Part shown: positions 46,707 to 56,856 of the stretch, in pieces
Numbering within the stretch: the stretch's first letter is position 1
Layout: every line of letters begins with the position of its first letter
Origin: Helicobacter pametensis ATCC 51478
GTDB taxonomy: Bacteria; Campylobacterota; Campylobacteria; Campylobacterales; Helicobacteraceae
Length of the DNA stretch: 64,000 bases
NCBI RefSeq assembly: GCF_000518225.1
Contig: NZ_KI912401.1
Location: 375,478 to 439,477, forward strand
Reading direction: 5' to 3'
Program-made: the position numbers and the translations under genes
Notes under the pieces: generated by a model
What the model saw: only the letters and a program-made list of their open reading frames with translations
The model's database searches: none
Told to the model about the DNA's origin: nothing

Positions 46707-47999
46707 ATGACATATCAAGAAAGACTGCTTAAAGCGATTCCTGGTGGTGCACACACTTACTCTAGAGGGTTTGATCAATATCCTGATAATGCTCCACAAA
46801 TTCTTAAACGAGGAATGGGGGCTTATGTCTATGATCCCCATGAAAATGAGTATCTTGATTATGGTATGGCTCTACGCGCAGTATGTTTGGGATATTCAAA
46901 TCCCGAAGTCAATCAGGCAGCAATCCAGCAAATCCAATATGGTGACAACCTAACTCGCCCATCCCTTGTCGAACTAGAAGCTGCGGAAACCCTGATTGAT
47001 GCAATTGATTCTGTTGATATGGTCAAATTTACAAAAAATGGCTCTACAGCCACGAGCGCAGCAGTAAAACTCTCAAGAGCCTACACTGGAAGGACACTAA
47101 TTGCAAGATGTTTGGAGCACCCGTTTTTCAGCTATGATGACTGGTTTATTGGAAGTACCGTTCTCACAAGAGGAATCCCCAAAAACATTCAAGATGATAC
47201 TCTGATTTTCCATTACAACGATATTTCTTCTCTAGAAGAGTTATTTGATCGATATCCTAACCAAATAGCTTGTGTTATTTTAGAGCCAGCAAGCACTGAA
47301 CATCCAAAAGATCATTTTCTGCATCATGTTAGGGATTTATGCACAAAAAATGGTGCGGTCATGATACTTGATGAAATGATTACGGGATTTCGCTGGCATC
47401 TTAAAGGAGCCCAACACTATTATGGAGTCACACCAGATCTATGCACCTTTGGAAAAGCTATGGCAAATGGCTTTTCTGTTGCAGCAGTCGCGGGCAAACG
47501 CGAGATTATGCAGCTAGGAAGTATAGAATTCGAGGGTGAGGAAAGAGTCTTTCTCCTCTCAACAACACATGGTGCAGAGATGGGACCACTTGGAGCTTTT
47601 ATAAAAACATATGAAATTTTAAAACGAGAAAATGTTGTTGATTATTGTTGGAAATATGGAACGCGACTCAAGCATGATATCAATCAAATTGCGAAAGATT
47701 TGGGACTTGAAAAAAATTTTGTTGTAGATGGAATAGATTGTCAGCCTTATTTTCTTACATTTGATTCTCAAGGAAACAATAGCCTTAAATTCAAAACCCT
47801 ATTCTTACAAGAAATGATTAAGCACAATGTGATGTTTCCTTGCATTTGCATGTCATATTCTCATGGTGAAGAAGAATTTCAAACAACACTTGATGCCATT
47901 TCAAAAAGTCTTGAGGTTTATAAAAAAGCAATACAAAATGGAATCAGTTCTTATCTGCATAGCAAAATCATAAAACCAGTCTTTAGGAAATACAATTAA
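46707..47999 (+). CDS. Class III PLP aminotransferase, glutamate-1-semialdehyde aminomutase-like
   Basis: The 430-residue protein resembles HemL: AIPGGAHTYSRGFDQYP, FTKNGSTATSAAVKLSRAYTGR, LDEMITGFRW and the PLP lysine in TFGKAMANG. It lacks heme-pathway context and sits between legF and ptmA, so it probably acts on a sugar or a small acid for glycan modification. HemL-like enzymes appear in several surface glycan clusters. The exact reaction is unknown. A normal GGAG ribosome site precedes the ATG. Confidence 0.75.
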   Translation: MTYQERLLKAIPGGAHTYSRGFDQYPDNAPQILKRGMGAYVYDPHENEYLDYGMALRAVCLGYSNPEVNQAAIQQIQYGDNLTRPSLVELEAAETLIDAIDSVDMVKFTKNGSTATSAAVKLSRAYTGRTLIARCLEHPFFSYDDWFIGSTVLTRGIPKNIQDDTLIFHYNDISSLEELFDRYPNQIACVILEPASTEHPKDHFLHHVRDLCTKNGAVMILDEMITGFRWHLKGAQHYYGVTPDLCTFGKAMANGFSVAAVAGKREIMQLGSIEFEGEERVFLLSTTHGAEMGPLGAFIKTYEILKRENVVDYCWKYGTRLKHDINQIAKDLGLEKNFVVDGIDCQPYFLTFDSQGNNSLKFKTLFLQEMIKHNVMFPCICMSYSHGEEEFQTTLDAISKSLEVYKKAIQNGISSYLHSKIIKPVFRKYN

Positions 48000-48008
48000 A
48001 GGAAAAAA

Positions 48009-48695
48009 ATGGAGCTTGATATTTTTATTGAAGGGGAAACGATTGATTTGTGCATTCCCACATTGGAATTTGCAGAAAGATCAGATTGGTATACATGGTT
48101 TAATCATCCCCATACCACAATGTTTTTGGAACATGGGGTTTTTCCAAATACAAAAGAAAAACAAATTGATTTTTTTAAAAGAGAATGCAACGAGCGTTTA
48201 ATTTTAATGATTCAAGACAAAAAGCAAGAAGTTATTGGTACGGCGACTATATCTCACATTAACTATCAAAAAAGTTATGGTGGATTAGGTATTGTTTTTA
48301 AAACTATATTTAGAGAAAACCCACTTGAAGCTCTTGAAGCTGTTGCTAGGATTACGGAGCATGCCTTTATCAAAATGGGATTAAAAAGAATTGAAGCTGC
48401 TCAACACATCAAACTGATTCCATGGTCACATCGTATGAGTTTAGTCGGATATCGCCTAGAGGGGATTTTAAAAAATGCATTTGTTAAGGGGATAGAAGTC
48501 GTTGATGTCATCAGAATCGCAGCCCATTATGAAGATTATCAAAAAATCATCGCTCATCGCGGTGGTCAGCTATGGGATAGTCAAAAACAAATGCTTGAAC
48601 GCCTCAAAAAACTTCCCAAGAAACCCATCCATAAAGAATTGCAAGATTTTTTCAAAGAACACGAACATTACTACGAAGAAATTTTTCAATCATAG
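48009..48695 (+). CDS. GNAT acetyltransferase (RimJ/RimL-like)
   Basis: A 228-residue protein with GNAT features: WYTWFNHPHTT, EVIGTATISHINY, AYAR-like GGLGIVFK, and a long C-terminal helical extension rich in Lys/Glu (from about 180). It probably transfers an acetyl or related group to an amino sugar in this pathway. It is the second GNAT-like gene in the locus, and either could be the LegH-type 4-N-acetyltransferase. Confidence 0.68.
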   Translation: MELDIFIEGETIDLCIPTLEFAERSDWYTWFNHPHTTMFLEHGVFPNTKEKQIDFFKRECNERLILMIQDKKQEVIGTATISHINYQKSYGGLGIVFKTIFRENPLEALEAVARITEHAFIKMGLKRIEAAQHIKLIPWSHRMSLVGYRLEGILKNAFVKGIEVVDVIRIAAHYEDYQKIIAHRGGQLWDSQKQMLERLKKLPKKPIHKELQDFFKEHEHYYEEIFQS

Positions 48696-48706
48696 GAGAC
48701 AAATAG

Positions 48707-49486
48707 ATGTTATTACAAAATAAAGTCATTGTCATCACTGGAGGTGCTGGCCTTATTGGACGCAGTATTTCTCAAGCCATCATCCAACAAGGAGGAACTG
48801 TCGTTATCGCCGATATTTCAGAAGAATTGGGACTAAAAGTTCAGACTGAAATTGATCCTACACGCTCACGCTCTCTTTTTGTCACGATGGACATCACCTC
48901 TCAAGCAAACATCACTCAAACCATCGAAAAAATCCATCAACACTATGGAAGAATCGACGCACTTGTCAACAATGCTTATCCACGCACAAAAAACTGGGGG
49001 AAAAATAATTTTTATCATTTTGATTTTGAAGATTTTTGTGAAAATATGCGTCTTCAACTTGGTGGATATGTCCTCACAAGTCAACAATTTGCACTTTATT
49101 TCAAAAATCAAGGTTTTGGAAATATTGTTTCGATGTCTTCTATTATGGGTGTTTATGCACCAAAGTTTGAAAACTATGAAGGCACAGATATGGATAGCGT
49201 TATTGATTATTCAATCATCAAAGCAGGGATCAATCACATGACACGCTGGATGGCAAAATATCTAGCCAACACAGGAATCAGAGTCAATGCGATTGCCCCT
49301 GGAGGAATCTACAATCAAGCACATCCTCAACCACAAAGCTTTTTGGAAAAATATCGCAAATGTTGCACAAGCAAGGGAATGATGAATCCAGATGATCTCA
49401 ATGGGACACTTATCTATCTCTTGAGTGATATGAGCGCCTGTGTGAATGGGCAAATTTTAGTTGTAGATGATGGATGGGGATTGTGA
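48707..49486 (+). CDS. ptmA: PtmA-type short-chain dehydrogenase
   Basis: The 259-residue SDR has VIVITGGAGLIGRSIS, ALVNNAYPRTKNWGK, the catalytic-type YSIIKAGINHMTRW and GQILVVDDGWGL at the end. The NNAYPR motif and the ending are those of C. jejuni PtmA (Cj1332), which follows ptmB there. It is an accessory enzyme of the legionaminic acid system with a sugar-level oxidoreductase role. An AGGAG site precedes the ATG. Confidence 0.82.
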   Translation: MLLQNKVIVITGGAGLIGRSISQAIIQQGGTVVIADISEELGLKVQTEIDPTRSRSLFVTMDITSQANITQTIEKIHQHYGRIDALVNNAYPRTKNWGKNNFYHFDFEDFCENMRLQLGGYVLTSQQFALYFKNQGFGNIVSMSSIMGVYAPKFENYEGTDMDSVIDYSIIKAGINHMTRWMAKYLANTGIRVNAIAPGGIYNQAHPQPQSFLEKYRKCCTSKGMMNPDDLNGTLIYLLSDMSACVNGQILVVDDGWGL

Positions 49487-50883
49487 AACAAAACATCATC
49501 CTTCTAGATCGTGATGGAGATATGCTTGAATATATCTTAAAATACAGAAATGATACGATCCTAATCCTAGTTTGTGAAATGCACCAAAAAATCATGAATT
49601 TGTGCAAAGACTATGCAAATCGCATCACACATATTCTTGACTATGAAAAGCTCCTTGATATCCAAGATGTTGAAAATATCGATTATGAACTCATAGCCAA
49701 GATGAAATTTGCGCAAATCGATATAGAGACGATGCTTCATCGCATCATGCTCAATAACCCACTGGCCAAAGACATCTATCATCAGCACCTTTCTTTTTTT
49801 GCCCATATCTTCAAAACAAATCAGATCGATTTGCTTATCTCCTCTGAACCCAATCTCGCCTCTCCCAATCATCACATCCCCATCTCACTCTGCCGCTTTG
49901 TGGGGATTCCATGCTATTCGATCGGAAATTATCATTATTTTGCGACAGCTTTATTTAATCACAATGCTTTTAATCACTCAGGATGCATTCCATACCACCC
50001 AGATACTACATCTGCCCAAGCTAAAGATATTGTGTTTTACAAATTGCAAACCTCCAAGACTCCAGAGAAAATAAATCTAAAACGATTTGTTAAAAATATA
50101 GTTCTAAAAATCGGCGGAGAGATGCTGTCACAGTTTCTCGTCTGTCTTTCAAAACTAAGCTTTCGACAAGATCGTCTAGGGATCCCCTACTCTTACTGGC
50201 ACAAGCTCTATTACTTTTGGCAATACAAGAAACTCAAGTCTTTCTATCAAAAACACTCTGTTATCCCTGATTTAAAAGAAAAATACATTTACTACAGCAT
50301 TCATTTTGAACCAGAAGCAGCAATCATCGGAGCTACACTTTTAGAATCTCAAATCACAGTGATCAAAATGCTCTCGCAAGCACTGCCCAAAGGTTGGAAA
50401 CTCTATGTCAAAGAACATCCACATCAATTTATGCTCAACAATGAAATCGCTCATTATTTCATCAACAATCTAAGCTTTTTTAAAAATATTAGTTTTTATC
50501 AAGAGGTCATGAAACTCAAAAATGTCGTGATGGTTTCATTGGATATTTCCTCAAAAGATCTTATGCAAAATGCTCAAGCGATCGCAACCCTTGGTGGGAC
50601 TATCACACTAGAATCAGCCCTTTATAATATTCCAGCCATCCTTTTCAACCCATTGGTCAGCGTGTATGCCCACCTTGAACATACATTGCATGTGAGGTCA
50701 TATCAAGATCTTGTCATAGCAATACAAAAAATTTGTGATGGATTTTTTGATCATCAAACAGTGGATATTCAAAAGATTGATTCTTATCTTGCAGATCCTA
50801 GAGATCCGAACTTTTACTCCAATCTATTTTTGACCATAGAAGAACATGCCAAAACGATACAACCAACTGGAGAGAAACTATAG
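49474..50883 (+). CDS. Capsule-polysaccharide-biosynthesis-like transferase
   Basis: A 469-residue soluble protein. The second half has YYSIHFEPEAAIIGATL, GWKLYVKEHPHQF and NAQAIATLGGTITLESALY, the pattern of Capsule_synth/KpsS-type GT-B transferases, while the first half is poorly conserved. It should transfer a sugar (possibly a nonulosonic acid or Kdo-type) onto an acceptor. The start may be ATG at 49474 or GTG at 49483, both overlapping ptmA. Confidence 0.65.
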   Translation: MGIVKQNIILLDRDGDMLEYILKYRNDTILILVCEMHQKIMNLCKDYANRITHILDYEKLLDIQDVENIDYELIAKMKFAQIDIETMLHRIMLNNPLAKDIYHQHLSFFAHIFKTNQIDLLISSEPNLASPNHHIPISLCRFVGIPCYSIGNYHYFATALFNHNAFNHSGCIPYHPDTTSAQAKDIVFYKLQTSKTPEKINLKRFVKNIVLKIGGEMLSQFLVCLSKLSFRQDRLGIPYSYWHKLYYFWQYKKLKSFYQKHSVIPDLKEKYIYYSIHFEPEAAIIGATLLESQITVIKMLSQALPKGWKLYVKEHPHQFMLNNEIAHYFINNLSFFKNISFYQEVMKLKNVVMVSLDISSKDLMQNAQAIATLGGTITLESALYNIPAILFNPLVSVYAHLEHTLHVRSYQDLVIAIQKICDGFFDHQTVDIQKIDSYLADPRDPNFYSNLFLTIEEHAKTIQPTGEKL

Positions 50884-51789
50884 ATGCACCCTTTAGCTCC
50901 CATCGTCCTCTTTGTCTACAATCGCCCTAGTCACACAAGGCAAACCATCCAAGCCCTACAGGCAAATCCTCTGGCCAAAGATAGCGATCTCTTGATCTAC
51001 TCAGATGCACCCAAGGATGAAAAAGCCCTCCAAAGTGTCAAAGAGGTGCGAGAATACATCAAGACAATCCAAGGATTCAAAAATCTCATCATTATCGAGC
51101 GTGAACAAAACTTGGGACTTGCAGAAAACATCATCGATGGTGTCACGACGGTGATTAATCAATATGGAAAAATCATTGTCTTAGAAGATGATCTTGTCGT
51201 TTCTCCTCATTTTTTAGAATACATGAATACTGCTTTGATGCTTTATGAAAATGATCAGCAAGTGGCGTGCATTACAGCATTTAATTTCCCCCTTCGCTAT
51301 CCTCCAAATTTTCAAGATACTACATTTTTTCTCAAAGGTGCAGATTGCTGGACATGGGCAACTTGGCAGAGAGCTTGGAATAAATTTGAGCAAGATGGAT
51401 CTAGGCTTCTTCAGATGATTTATAAGAAAAATCTACAAAAGGATTTCGATCTTGATGGATCCTACCCCTATACCAAAATGCTCCAAGACCAAATCAGGGG
51501 CAAAAATAATTCTTGGGCAATCCGATGGTATGCCTCTGCCTTCTTAGAAGATATGCTCTGTCTCTATCCCAAAGATTCTCTTGTGGAAAACATAGGTTAT
51601 GATGGGACACATTTCAAAAATGCCACCAAAACAGCGCTCTTTGGACACATCTCTTCACAACCTTGCAAACTACACAAACTTCACATCTGTGAAAATCCAA
51701 TTGCAAAAAATTCTTTAATCCAATTCTTTAAGAAACAAAACTCTATTTGCACTAGAGTGTTCAAAAAACTCCAAAGACTCTTCTCATGA
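50884..51789 (+). CDS. GT-A glycosyltransferase
   Basis: The 301-residue protein begins APIVLFVYNRPSHTRQTIQAL and has the metal-binding EDDLV motif in IIVLEDDLVVSP near residue 102, then WTWATWQRAWNKF. It belongs to a GT2-related group with a GNT-I-like fold found in O-antigen loci. The acceptor and donor are unknown. It overlaps the next gene by four bases. Confidence 0.75.
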   Translation: MHPLAPIVLFVYNRPSHTRQTIQALQANPLAKDSDLLIYSDAPKDEKALQSVKEVREYIKTIQGFKNLIIIEREQNLGLAENIIDGVTTVINQYGKIIVLEDDLVVSPHFLEYMNTALMLYENDQQVACITAFNFPLRYPPNFQDTTFFLKGADCWTWATWQRAWNKFEQDGSRLLQMIYKKNLQKDFDLDGSYPYTKMLQDQIRGKNNSWAIRWYASAFLEDMLCLYPKDSLVENIGYDGTHFKNATKTALFGHISSQPCKLHKLHICENPIAKNSLIQFFKKQNSICTRVFKKLQRLFS

Positions 51790-52607
51790 AACAACTCATC
51801 AAATCCCTCATCCCCCCCATCATCTTGCAAATTATCAACAAAATATCAAATCGAAATATTCAATGGGTCGGAGACTATTCCACTTGGCAAGAAGCAAGCT
51901 TACAAGTGAGGGGATATGATCCTGATATCTATCTTCAGAAACTGATTGATATCACCAAAATCGTAAGAGATGATGAAAGCAAATGCGAAAGAGATAGCGT
52001 CCTATTTGATCAGATCACCCACCCCTATCCACTACTGAGCAATCTTTTTTCTATCGTCACGCATCTTCAGACGCAAAGTCTTTATATTTTGGATTTTGGA
52101 GGCAGTTTGGGAAGCCTTTATTTTCAAAATAGAAAATTCTTCCGCCTGCTCCCGCACTTGACTTGGAATATCTTAGAACAAGATAAAATTATCGATGCAG
52201 GAAAAAGGTATTTTGAATCTCCCCCTTTATTTTTTCACTCCACGATCAAAGATGCTAAGGTCAATCTCAAATCAAATAACACGAAGATTCTTATCCTCTC
52301 TAGCGTCCTACAATATCTTGAGAATCCCTACTCTACACTCCAATGGCTTTTATCAGAAATTGATTTTGATGCGATCATCATCGATCGCACACCATTTAGC
52401 AGAGATCAACAACACCGCATTATTATTCAAAAAGTTCCTCAAAAAATTTACAAAACCCAGTATCCATGTCACTTATTTTCAAAACAAGATTTTTTAGAAT
52501 TCATTGATCGTGAGGGATATTCTCTCTTTGATGAGTTTGAAAGCTATTGTGATGCCCATACTTCACGCTTTAAATCATTGGGCTTTTCATTCCTCAGGAA
52601 AAAGTGA
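51786..52607 (+). CDS. Putative SAM methyltransferase, TIGR04325-type
   Basis: A 273-residue protein with the early motif WVGDYSTWQEA typical of the TIGR04325 family, and a SAM-binding-like loop ILDFGGSLGSLYF near residue 103. It ends FKSLGFSFLRKK. Members lie in polysaccharide clusters, and their substrate is not established. A C7 run in codons near the start is too short to call variable. Confidence 0.72.
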   Translation: MKQLIKSLIPPIILQIINKISNRNIQWVGDYSTWQEASLQVRGYDPDIYLQKLIDITKIVRDDESKCERDSVLFDQITHPYPLLSNLFSIVTHLQTQSLYILDFGGSLGSLYFQNRKFFRLLPHLTWNILEQDKIIDAGKRYFESPPLFFHSTIKDAKVNLKSNNTKILILSSVLQYLENPYSTLQWLLSEIDFDAIIIDRTPFSRDQQHRIIIQKVPQKIYKTQYPCHLFSKQDFLEFIDREGYSLFDEFESYCDAHTSRFKSLGFSFLRKK

Positions 52608-53527
52608 TGCATCATTATTGCACACTCTTTGACTCAAACTATCTCACACGCGGAATCGCAATGCTTGAGAGCCTACACAAACATTCTCAAAACTATCATC
52701 TCTATATTCTTGCCTTTGATGATCTTGCATATCACACATTGATAGAGCTTGCCTATCCTCATGTCACAGTGATTTCTATGCACAAATTTGAAGATCCCAC
52801 CCTACTCTCCATCAAACCAACACGCACAAGAGGCGAATACTGCTGGACATGTACCCCATCCCTTATTCTTTATTGCATAGAAACCTATAGACTTTCTCAT
52901 TGCACCTATCTTGATGCAGATTTGTATTTCTATGCTGATCCTTCAATCCTTATCCATGAGATGAAAGGTGCTTCTATCTTGATTACACGCCATCGGTATA
53001 CCCCACGCTACAATCAAGAAAAGACAAGCGGGATCTATTGCGTCCAATTTATGACCTTTTATTCTGACCAACGAGGGATGAAAGCTCTAAGGTGGTGGAG
53101 AGAACGATGTATTGAGTGGTGTTATGCTCGTTTTGAAAATGGAAAATTTGGAGATCAGAAGTATCTTGATGATTGGATGACACGCTTTGAAGGAGTGCAT
53201 GTTTTGCAGCATCTTGGTGGAGGACTTGCTCCATGGAATATTCAGCAGTTCTCCCACATAAGTCCTATTTTTTACCACTTTCATCATCTTAAATTTATTG
53301 GAGAAGACAAAATAGATCTTGGCCCCTATTTCCTCCCCCCCTTAAGTATCCAAACAATTTATGCCCCATATATCAAACATCTTCTTACTTTGCGTCAAAA
53401 ATTTGGATCCAATAACTTTGATGGTCGTTCCACTCCTCCATGGACTTGGAAAACACCTTTACGCTACATCAAAAGAAAGCTTCAAAAAAGTTATAATCTC
53501 TTCAAAATTCAAAAATTTCAGGACTAA
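52604..53527 (+). CDS. GT8-like nucleotide-diphospho-sugar transferase
   Basis: The 307-residue protein has a GT-A fold start (YCTLFDSNYLTRGIAMLESL), the metal motif in TYLDADLYFYADP near residue 105, and a C-terminal part with HLGGGLAPWNI and YHFHHLKF. It should use a nucleotide sugar in the cytoplasm during glycan assembly. Ala-Trp-rich stretches are normal. It is two bases from the ketoisomerase gene. Confidence 0.72.
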   Translation: MMHHYCTLFDSNYLTRGIAMLESLHKHSQNYHLYILAFDDLAYHTLIELAYPHVTVISMHKFEDPTLLSIKPTRTRGEYCWTCTPSLILYCIETYRLSHCTYLDADLYFYADPSILIHEMKGASILITRHRYTPRYNQEKTSGIYCVQFMTFYSDQRGMKALRWWRERCIEWCYARFENGKFGDQKYLDDWMTRFEGVHVLQHLGGGLAPWNIQQFSHISPIFYHFHHLKFIGEDKIDLGPYFLPPLSIQTIYAPYIKHLLTLRQKFGSNNFDGRSTPPWTWKTPLRYIKRKLQKSYNLFKIQKFQD

Positions 53528-53528
53528 A

Positions 53529-53897
53529 ATGGCTCAACTCATCACACTGCCAACTATACGCGATTCTCGTGGAGCATTAAGCGTTATCGAAAAGATCCTT
53601 CCTTTTGAAATCAAGAGAGTCTTCTATCTATATGATATTACCTCTCAGCGAGGAGGACATGCTCATCACAAAACCCATCTTGCCCTCATCGCTCTAGGTG
53701 GTCAATGCCAAGTCACCATCAACTCTCATGGCAAGATCTCAGATTTTTTTCTCTCTTCTCCATCAGAATGCTTGCTTCTTGATCCGCATGATTGGCATAC
53801 GATGCAAGATTTTTCTCCCAATACCACATTGCTTGTCTTGGCATCAGAACACTACGATCCAAGTGATTATATTTATGAGGAGCCTCAAGCTCAATGA
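53529..53897 (+). CDS. dTDP-4-keto-6-deoxyglucose 3,4-ketoisomerase (FdtA/QdtA type)
   Basis: I start at the ATG at 53529; a longer in-frame start lies inside the upstream gene and adds non-family sequence. The 122-residue cupin has DSRGALSVIE, GGHAHHKTHLALIALGG and LLLDPHDWHTMQDF. It isomerises dTDP-4-keto-6-deoxyglucose to the 3-keto sugar, in the galacto form (FdtA, to Fuc3N) or gluco form (QdtA, to Qui3N), which I cannot tell apart. It overlaps the aminotransferase that completes the step. Confidence 0.85.
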   Translation: MAQLITLPTIRDSRGALSVIEKILPFEIKRVFYLYDITSQRGGHAHHKTHLALIALGGQCQVTINSHGKISDFFLSSPSECLLLDPHDWHTMQDFSPNTTLLVLASEHYDPSDYIYEEPQAQ

Positions 53898-54982
53898 TCG
53901 AATACGAAAATCTCTATAAATCCAATCAAAAGCTTTTTGAAGAATACTGCAAGAGCTTTGAAGATTTTTTGCAAAGTGGATGGTTTGTTTTAGGGAATCA
54001 AGTCTCTGAATTTGAAAAAGAATTTGCCTCATTTGTGGGAAGCAAACACTGCATAGGAGTGGCATCAGGACTTGATGCGATGATCTTAGCAATCGATGCA
54101 CTTGGATTGGATCAGGGTTCAGAAATCATTGTCCCATCCAATACCTACATTGCTACGATTATGGCTATTATCCGCAATGGGATGAAACCTGTCTTGGTTG
54201 AGCCTGACATTCTCACCTACAATATTGATCCTCAAAAAATAGAAGAGCAAATCACCTCCAAGACAAAAGCTCTCCTCATCGTGCACCTCTATGGAAAACC
54301 CGCCAAAATGGATGTGATCCAACAAATCTGCCAACAACACAAAATAGCACTACTTGAAGATTGTGCCCAAGCTCATGATGCACGCTTCAAAGATAGACAG
54401 GTTGGAAGTTTTGGGATTGGTTGCTTTAGCTTTTATCCCACTAAAAATCTTGGGGCTCTTGGGGATGGAGGAGCAATCACAACAGATGACGATGATTTGG
54501 CAGAAAAACTAAAAGCCTTGCGCAATTATGGCTCACACCAAAAATACAATAATCAATATCTAGGCTACAACTCAAGATTGGATGAGATTCAAGCCTCATT
54601 TTTGCGCAAGAAACTCAAACTCCTCTCTCAAATCACGACGCACAAACGCAAGCTTGCCTCGCTCTATCTCAAAGAACTTGCCTCATCTTGCTATATACTG
54701 CCCTCTCAAGATCCCGATTGCTTTGATGTTTATCATATCTTCAACATCAGACATCCGCAAAGAAATCAGCTCAGAGAGTACCTTCTCCACTCAGGTATTA
54801 TGAGCGAGATTCACTATCCCATCCCACCACATCGACAAAAAGCTATGCATGGCTATATCCAAGGCAAATATCCCATCAGTGAGGAAATTCACAATACCAC
54901 CTTAAGTCTTCCTATCGCATTTTTTCATACAGAAGAGGAGATCTATCAAGTGATTGACAAACTCAAAAGGTGGCAAGCATGA
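53894..54982 (+). CDS. dTDP-3-keto sugar aminotransferase (FdtB/QdtB type)
   Basis: A 362-residue DegT-family PLP enzyme with [40 protein letters not shown] and the PLP lysine in [16 protein letters not shown] near residue 182. With the ketoisomerase it yields dTDP-3-amino-3,6-dideoxyhexose. No dedicated FdtC/QdtC N-acetyltransferase is adjacent. It overlaps rmlA by four bases. Confidence 0.87.
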   Translation: MIEYENLYKSNQKLFEEYCKSFEDFLQSGWFVLGNQVSEFEKEFASFVGSKHCIGVASGLDAMILAIDALGLDQGSEIIVPSNTYIATIMAIIRNGMKPVLVEPDILTYNIDPQKIEEQITSKTKALLIVHLYGKPAKMDVIQQICQQHKIALLEDCAQAHDARFKDRQVGSFGIGCFSFYPTKNLGALGDGGAITTDDDDLAEKLKALRNYGSHQKYNNQYLGYNSRLDEIQASFLRKKLKLLSQITTHKRKLASLYLKELASSCYILPSQDPDCFDVYHIFNIRHPQRNQLREYLLHSGIMSEIHYPIPPHRQKAMHGYIQGKYPISEEIHNTTLSLPIAFFHTEEEIYQVIDKLKRWQA

Positions 54983-55854
54983 AGGGCATCATCCTAGCAG
55001 GTGGAAGTGGAACAAGGCTATATCCCATCACAAAAGGTATAGTTAAGCAACTTTTACCCATCTATGACAAACCAATGATTTATTATCCTCTTTCTATTTT
55101 GCTTCTCTCTGGTATCAAGGAAATCCTAATCATCTCTACCCCCAAAGATCTACATCGCTTTCAAGATTTATTTGGAGATGGATCATCTCTTGGGATTCAC
55201 ATCCAATATGCAAGTCAAGAATCTCCAAATGGGCTAGCGGAAGCCTTTATCATTGGACAGAAATTCATCGGGGATGATGATGTGTGTCTTGTGTTGGGTG
55301 ATAATCTCATTTATGGTGAGGGATTGATCAAAACCCTTCAAAATAGCGTCCAAAAAGTCAAAGAAACCCGACAAAGCGTGGTGTTTGGATACTATGTCAA
55401 TAATCCCAAAGATTATGGTGTGGTCGAATTTGATCACAAACAACAAGTCATATCAATCGAAGAAAAACCTCTTTCTCCCAAAAGCAACTATGCTGTGATT
55501 GGTCTGTATTTTTATCCCAATGATGTGATTTATAAAGCTCAGCATATTCAACCTTCAGAACGCGGAGAACTTGAAATCACTTCTATCAATCAACTCTATC
55601 TTGGAGAAAATCGATTGAAAGTTGAGCTTTTGGGAAGAGGCTATGCATGGCTTGATACTGGGACCCATGAACATCTCTTGGAAGCTGGGAACTTTATCGA
55701 GATTATTGAAAAACGACAGGGACTCAAAATCGCTTGCATCGAAGAAATTGCTTATAAGATGGGTTACATCTCCAAAGATAAACTTTTAAAACTTGGTCAA
55801 GACATGCAAAAAAATCAATATGGTCAATACCTCTTGAGGATCGCACAATCATGA
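54979..55854 (+). CDS. rmlA: Glucose-1-phosphate thymidylyltransferase
   Basis: A 291-residue RmlA from the ATG at 54979, with [44 protein letters not shown] and [13 protein letters not shown]. It makes dTDP-glucose from dTTP and glucose-1-phosphate, the substrate of rmlB, which overlaps by four bases. rmlC and rmlD are not in the window, so the product is not rhamnose here. Confidence 0.94.
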   Translation: MKGIILAGGSGTRLYPITKGIVKQLLPIYDKPMIYYPLSILLLSGIKEILIISTPKDLHRFQDLFGDGSSLGIHIQYASQESPNGLAEAFIIGQKFIGDDDVCLVLGDNLIYGEGLIKTLQNSVQKVKETRQSVVFGYYVNNPKDYGVVEFDHKQQVISIEEKPLSPKSNYAVIGLYFYPNDVIYKAQHIQPSERGELEITSINQLYLGENRLKVELLGRGYAWLDTGTHEHLLEAGNFIEIIEKRQGLKIACIEEIAYKMGYISKDKLLKLGQDMQKNQYGQYLLRIAQS

Positions 55855-56855
55855 GAAATATATTGATCACAGGTGGTGCTGGCTTCATTGGGAGTAACTT
55901 CATCCACTACTTTCTGACCACTCACCCTCATTACAGAATCTACAATCTTGATTTGCTCACTTATGCAGGGAAAATAGAAAATATGTCAGAGTTTTTCAAG
56001 CATCCCAATCACACCTTTATCCAAGGTGATATCTGTGACAAAAAACTCTTAAATCAGATTTTTCAAACTTATCAAATCGATTCAGTCATCCATTTTGCTG
56101 CCGAATCGCATGTAGATAACTCTATTTGTGCACCAAATATTTTTATCAAGACCAATATTGAAGGAACTTTTGCTTTATTGGAAACAGCTTATCATCATTG
56201 GATGCATAAACCATTCAAGCCAAAAAATCCTCACGGAATCTTTCATCACATCAGTACAGATGAGGTTTATGGGTCATTGGGAGATCAAGGATACTTTACA
56301 GAAAACACTCCTTATGCACCCAACTCTCCCTACTCTGCCTCAAAAGCCTCAAGTGATATGCTTGTAAGAAGCTATCATCATACTTATGGGCTCAAAACCT
56401 TGATCACCAATTGCTCAAATAACTATGGTCCAAAACAACATGATGAAAAACTCATCCCCACAATCATCAGACAATCCTTAAGCAACAAACCAATTCCAAT
56501 CTATGGAGATGGCTTGAATGTGCGTGATTGGCTTTATGTAGAGGATCATTGTAGGGGTATTGATTTGGTCTTTCATTCAAATCAATATGGAGAAACCTAC
56601 AATATTGGCGGAAACAATGAGCATACCAATATCGCAATCACTCAAACCATTTGCTCTATTCTTGATGAGCTTATGCCCAGAAAGAATGGATCTTATAGTG
56701 ACCTCATCACTTATGTGCAAGATCGTGCAGGACATGATAGACGCTATGCAATCGATGCAACCAAGATCAAAACTCAGCTTGGTTGGGAACCTCGCTTTTC
56801 ATTTGATCAAGGAATCAAAAAAACAATTGAGTGGTATTTAAAACTAAGGAGATAA
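55851..56855 (+). CDS. rmlB: dTDP-glucose 4,6-dehydratase
   Basis: A 334-residue extended SDR with [38 protein letters not shown], the catalytic [12 protein letters not shown] and [12 protein letters not shown]. It oxidises and dehydrates dTDP-glucose to dTDP-4-keto-6-deoxyglucose, feeding the ketoisomerase and aminotransferase just upstream. Its stop is two bases from the zinc-ribbon methyltransferase gene. Confidence 0.94.
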   Translation: MRNILITGGAGFIGSNFIHYFLTTHPHYRIYNLDLLTYAGKIENMSEFFKHPNHTFIQGDICDKKLLNQIFQTYQIDSVIHFAAESHVDNSICAPNIFIKTNIEGTFALLETAYHHWMHKPFKPKNPHGIFHHISTDEVYGSLGDQGYFTENTPYAPNSPYSASKASSDMLVRSYHHTYGLKTLITNCSNNYGPKQHDEKLIPTIIRQSLSNKPIPIYGDGLNVRDWLYVEDHCRGIDLVFHSNQYGETYNIGGNNEHTNIAITQTICSILDELMPRKNGSYSDLITYVQDRAGHDRRYAIDATKIKTQLGWEPRFSFDQGIKKTIEWYLKLRR

Positions 56856-56856
56856 C

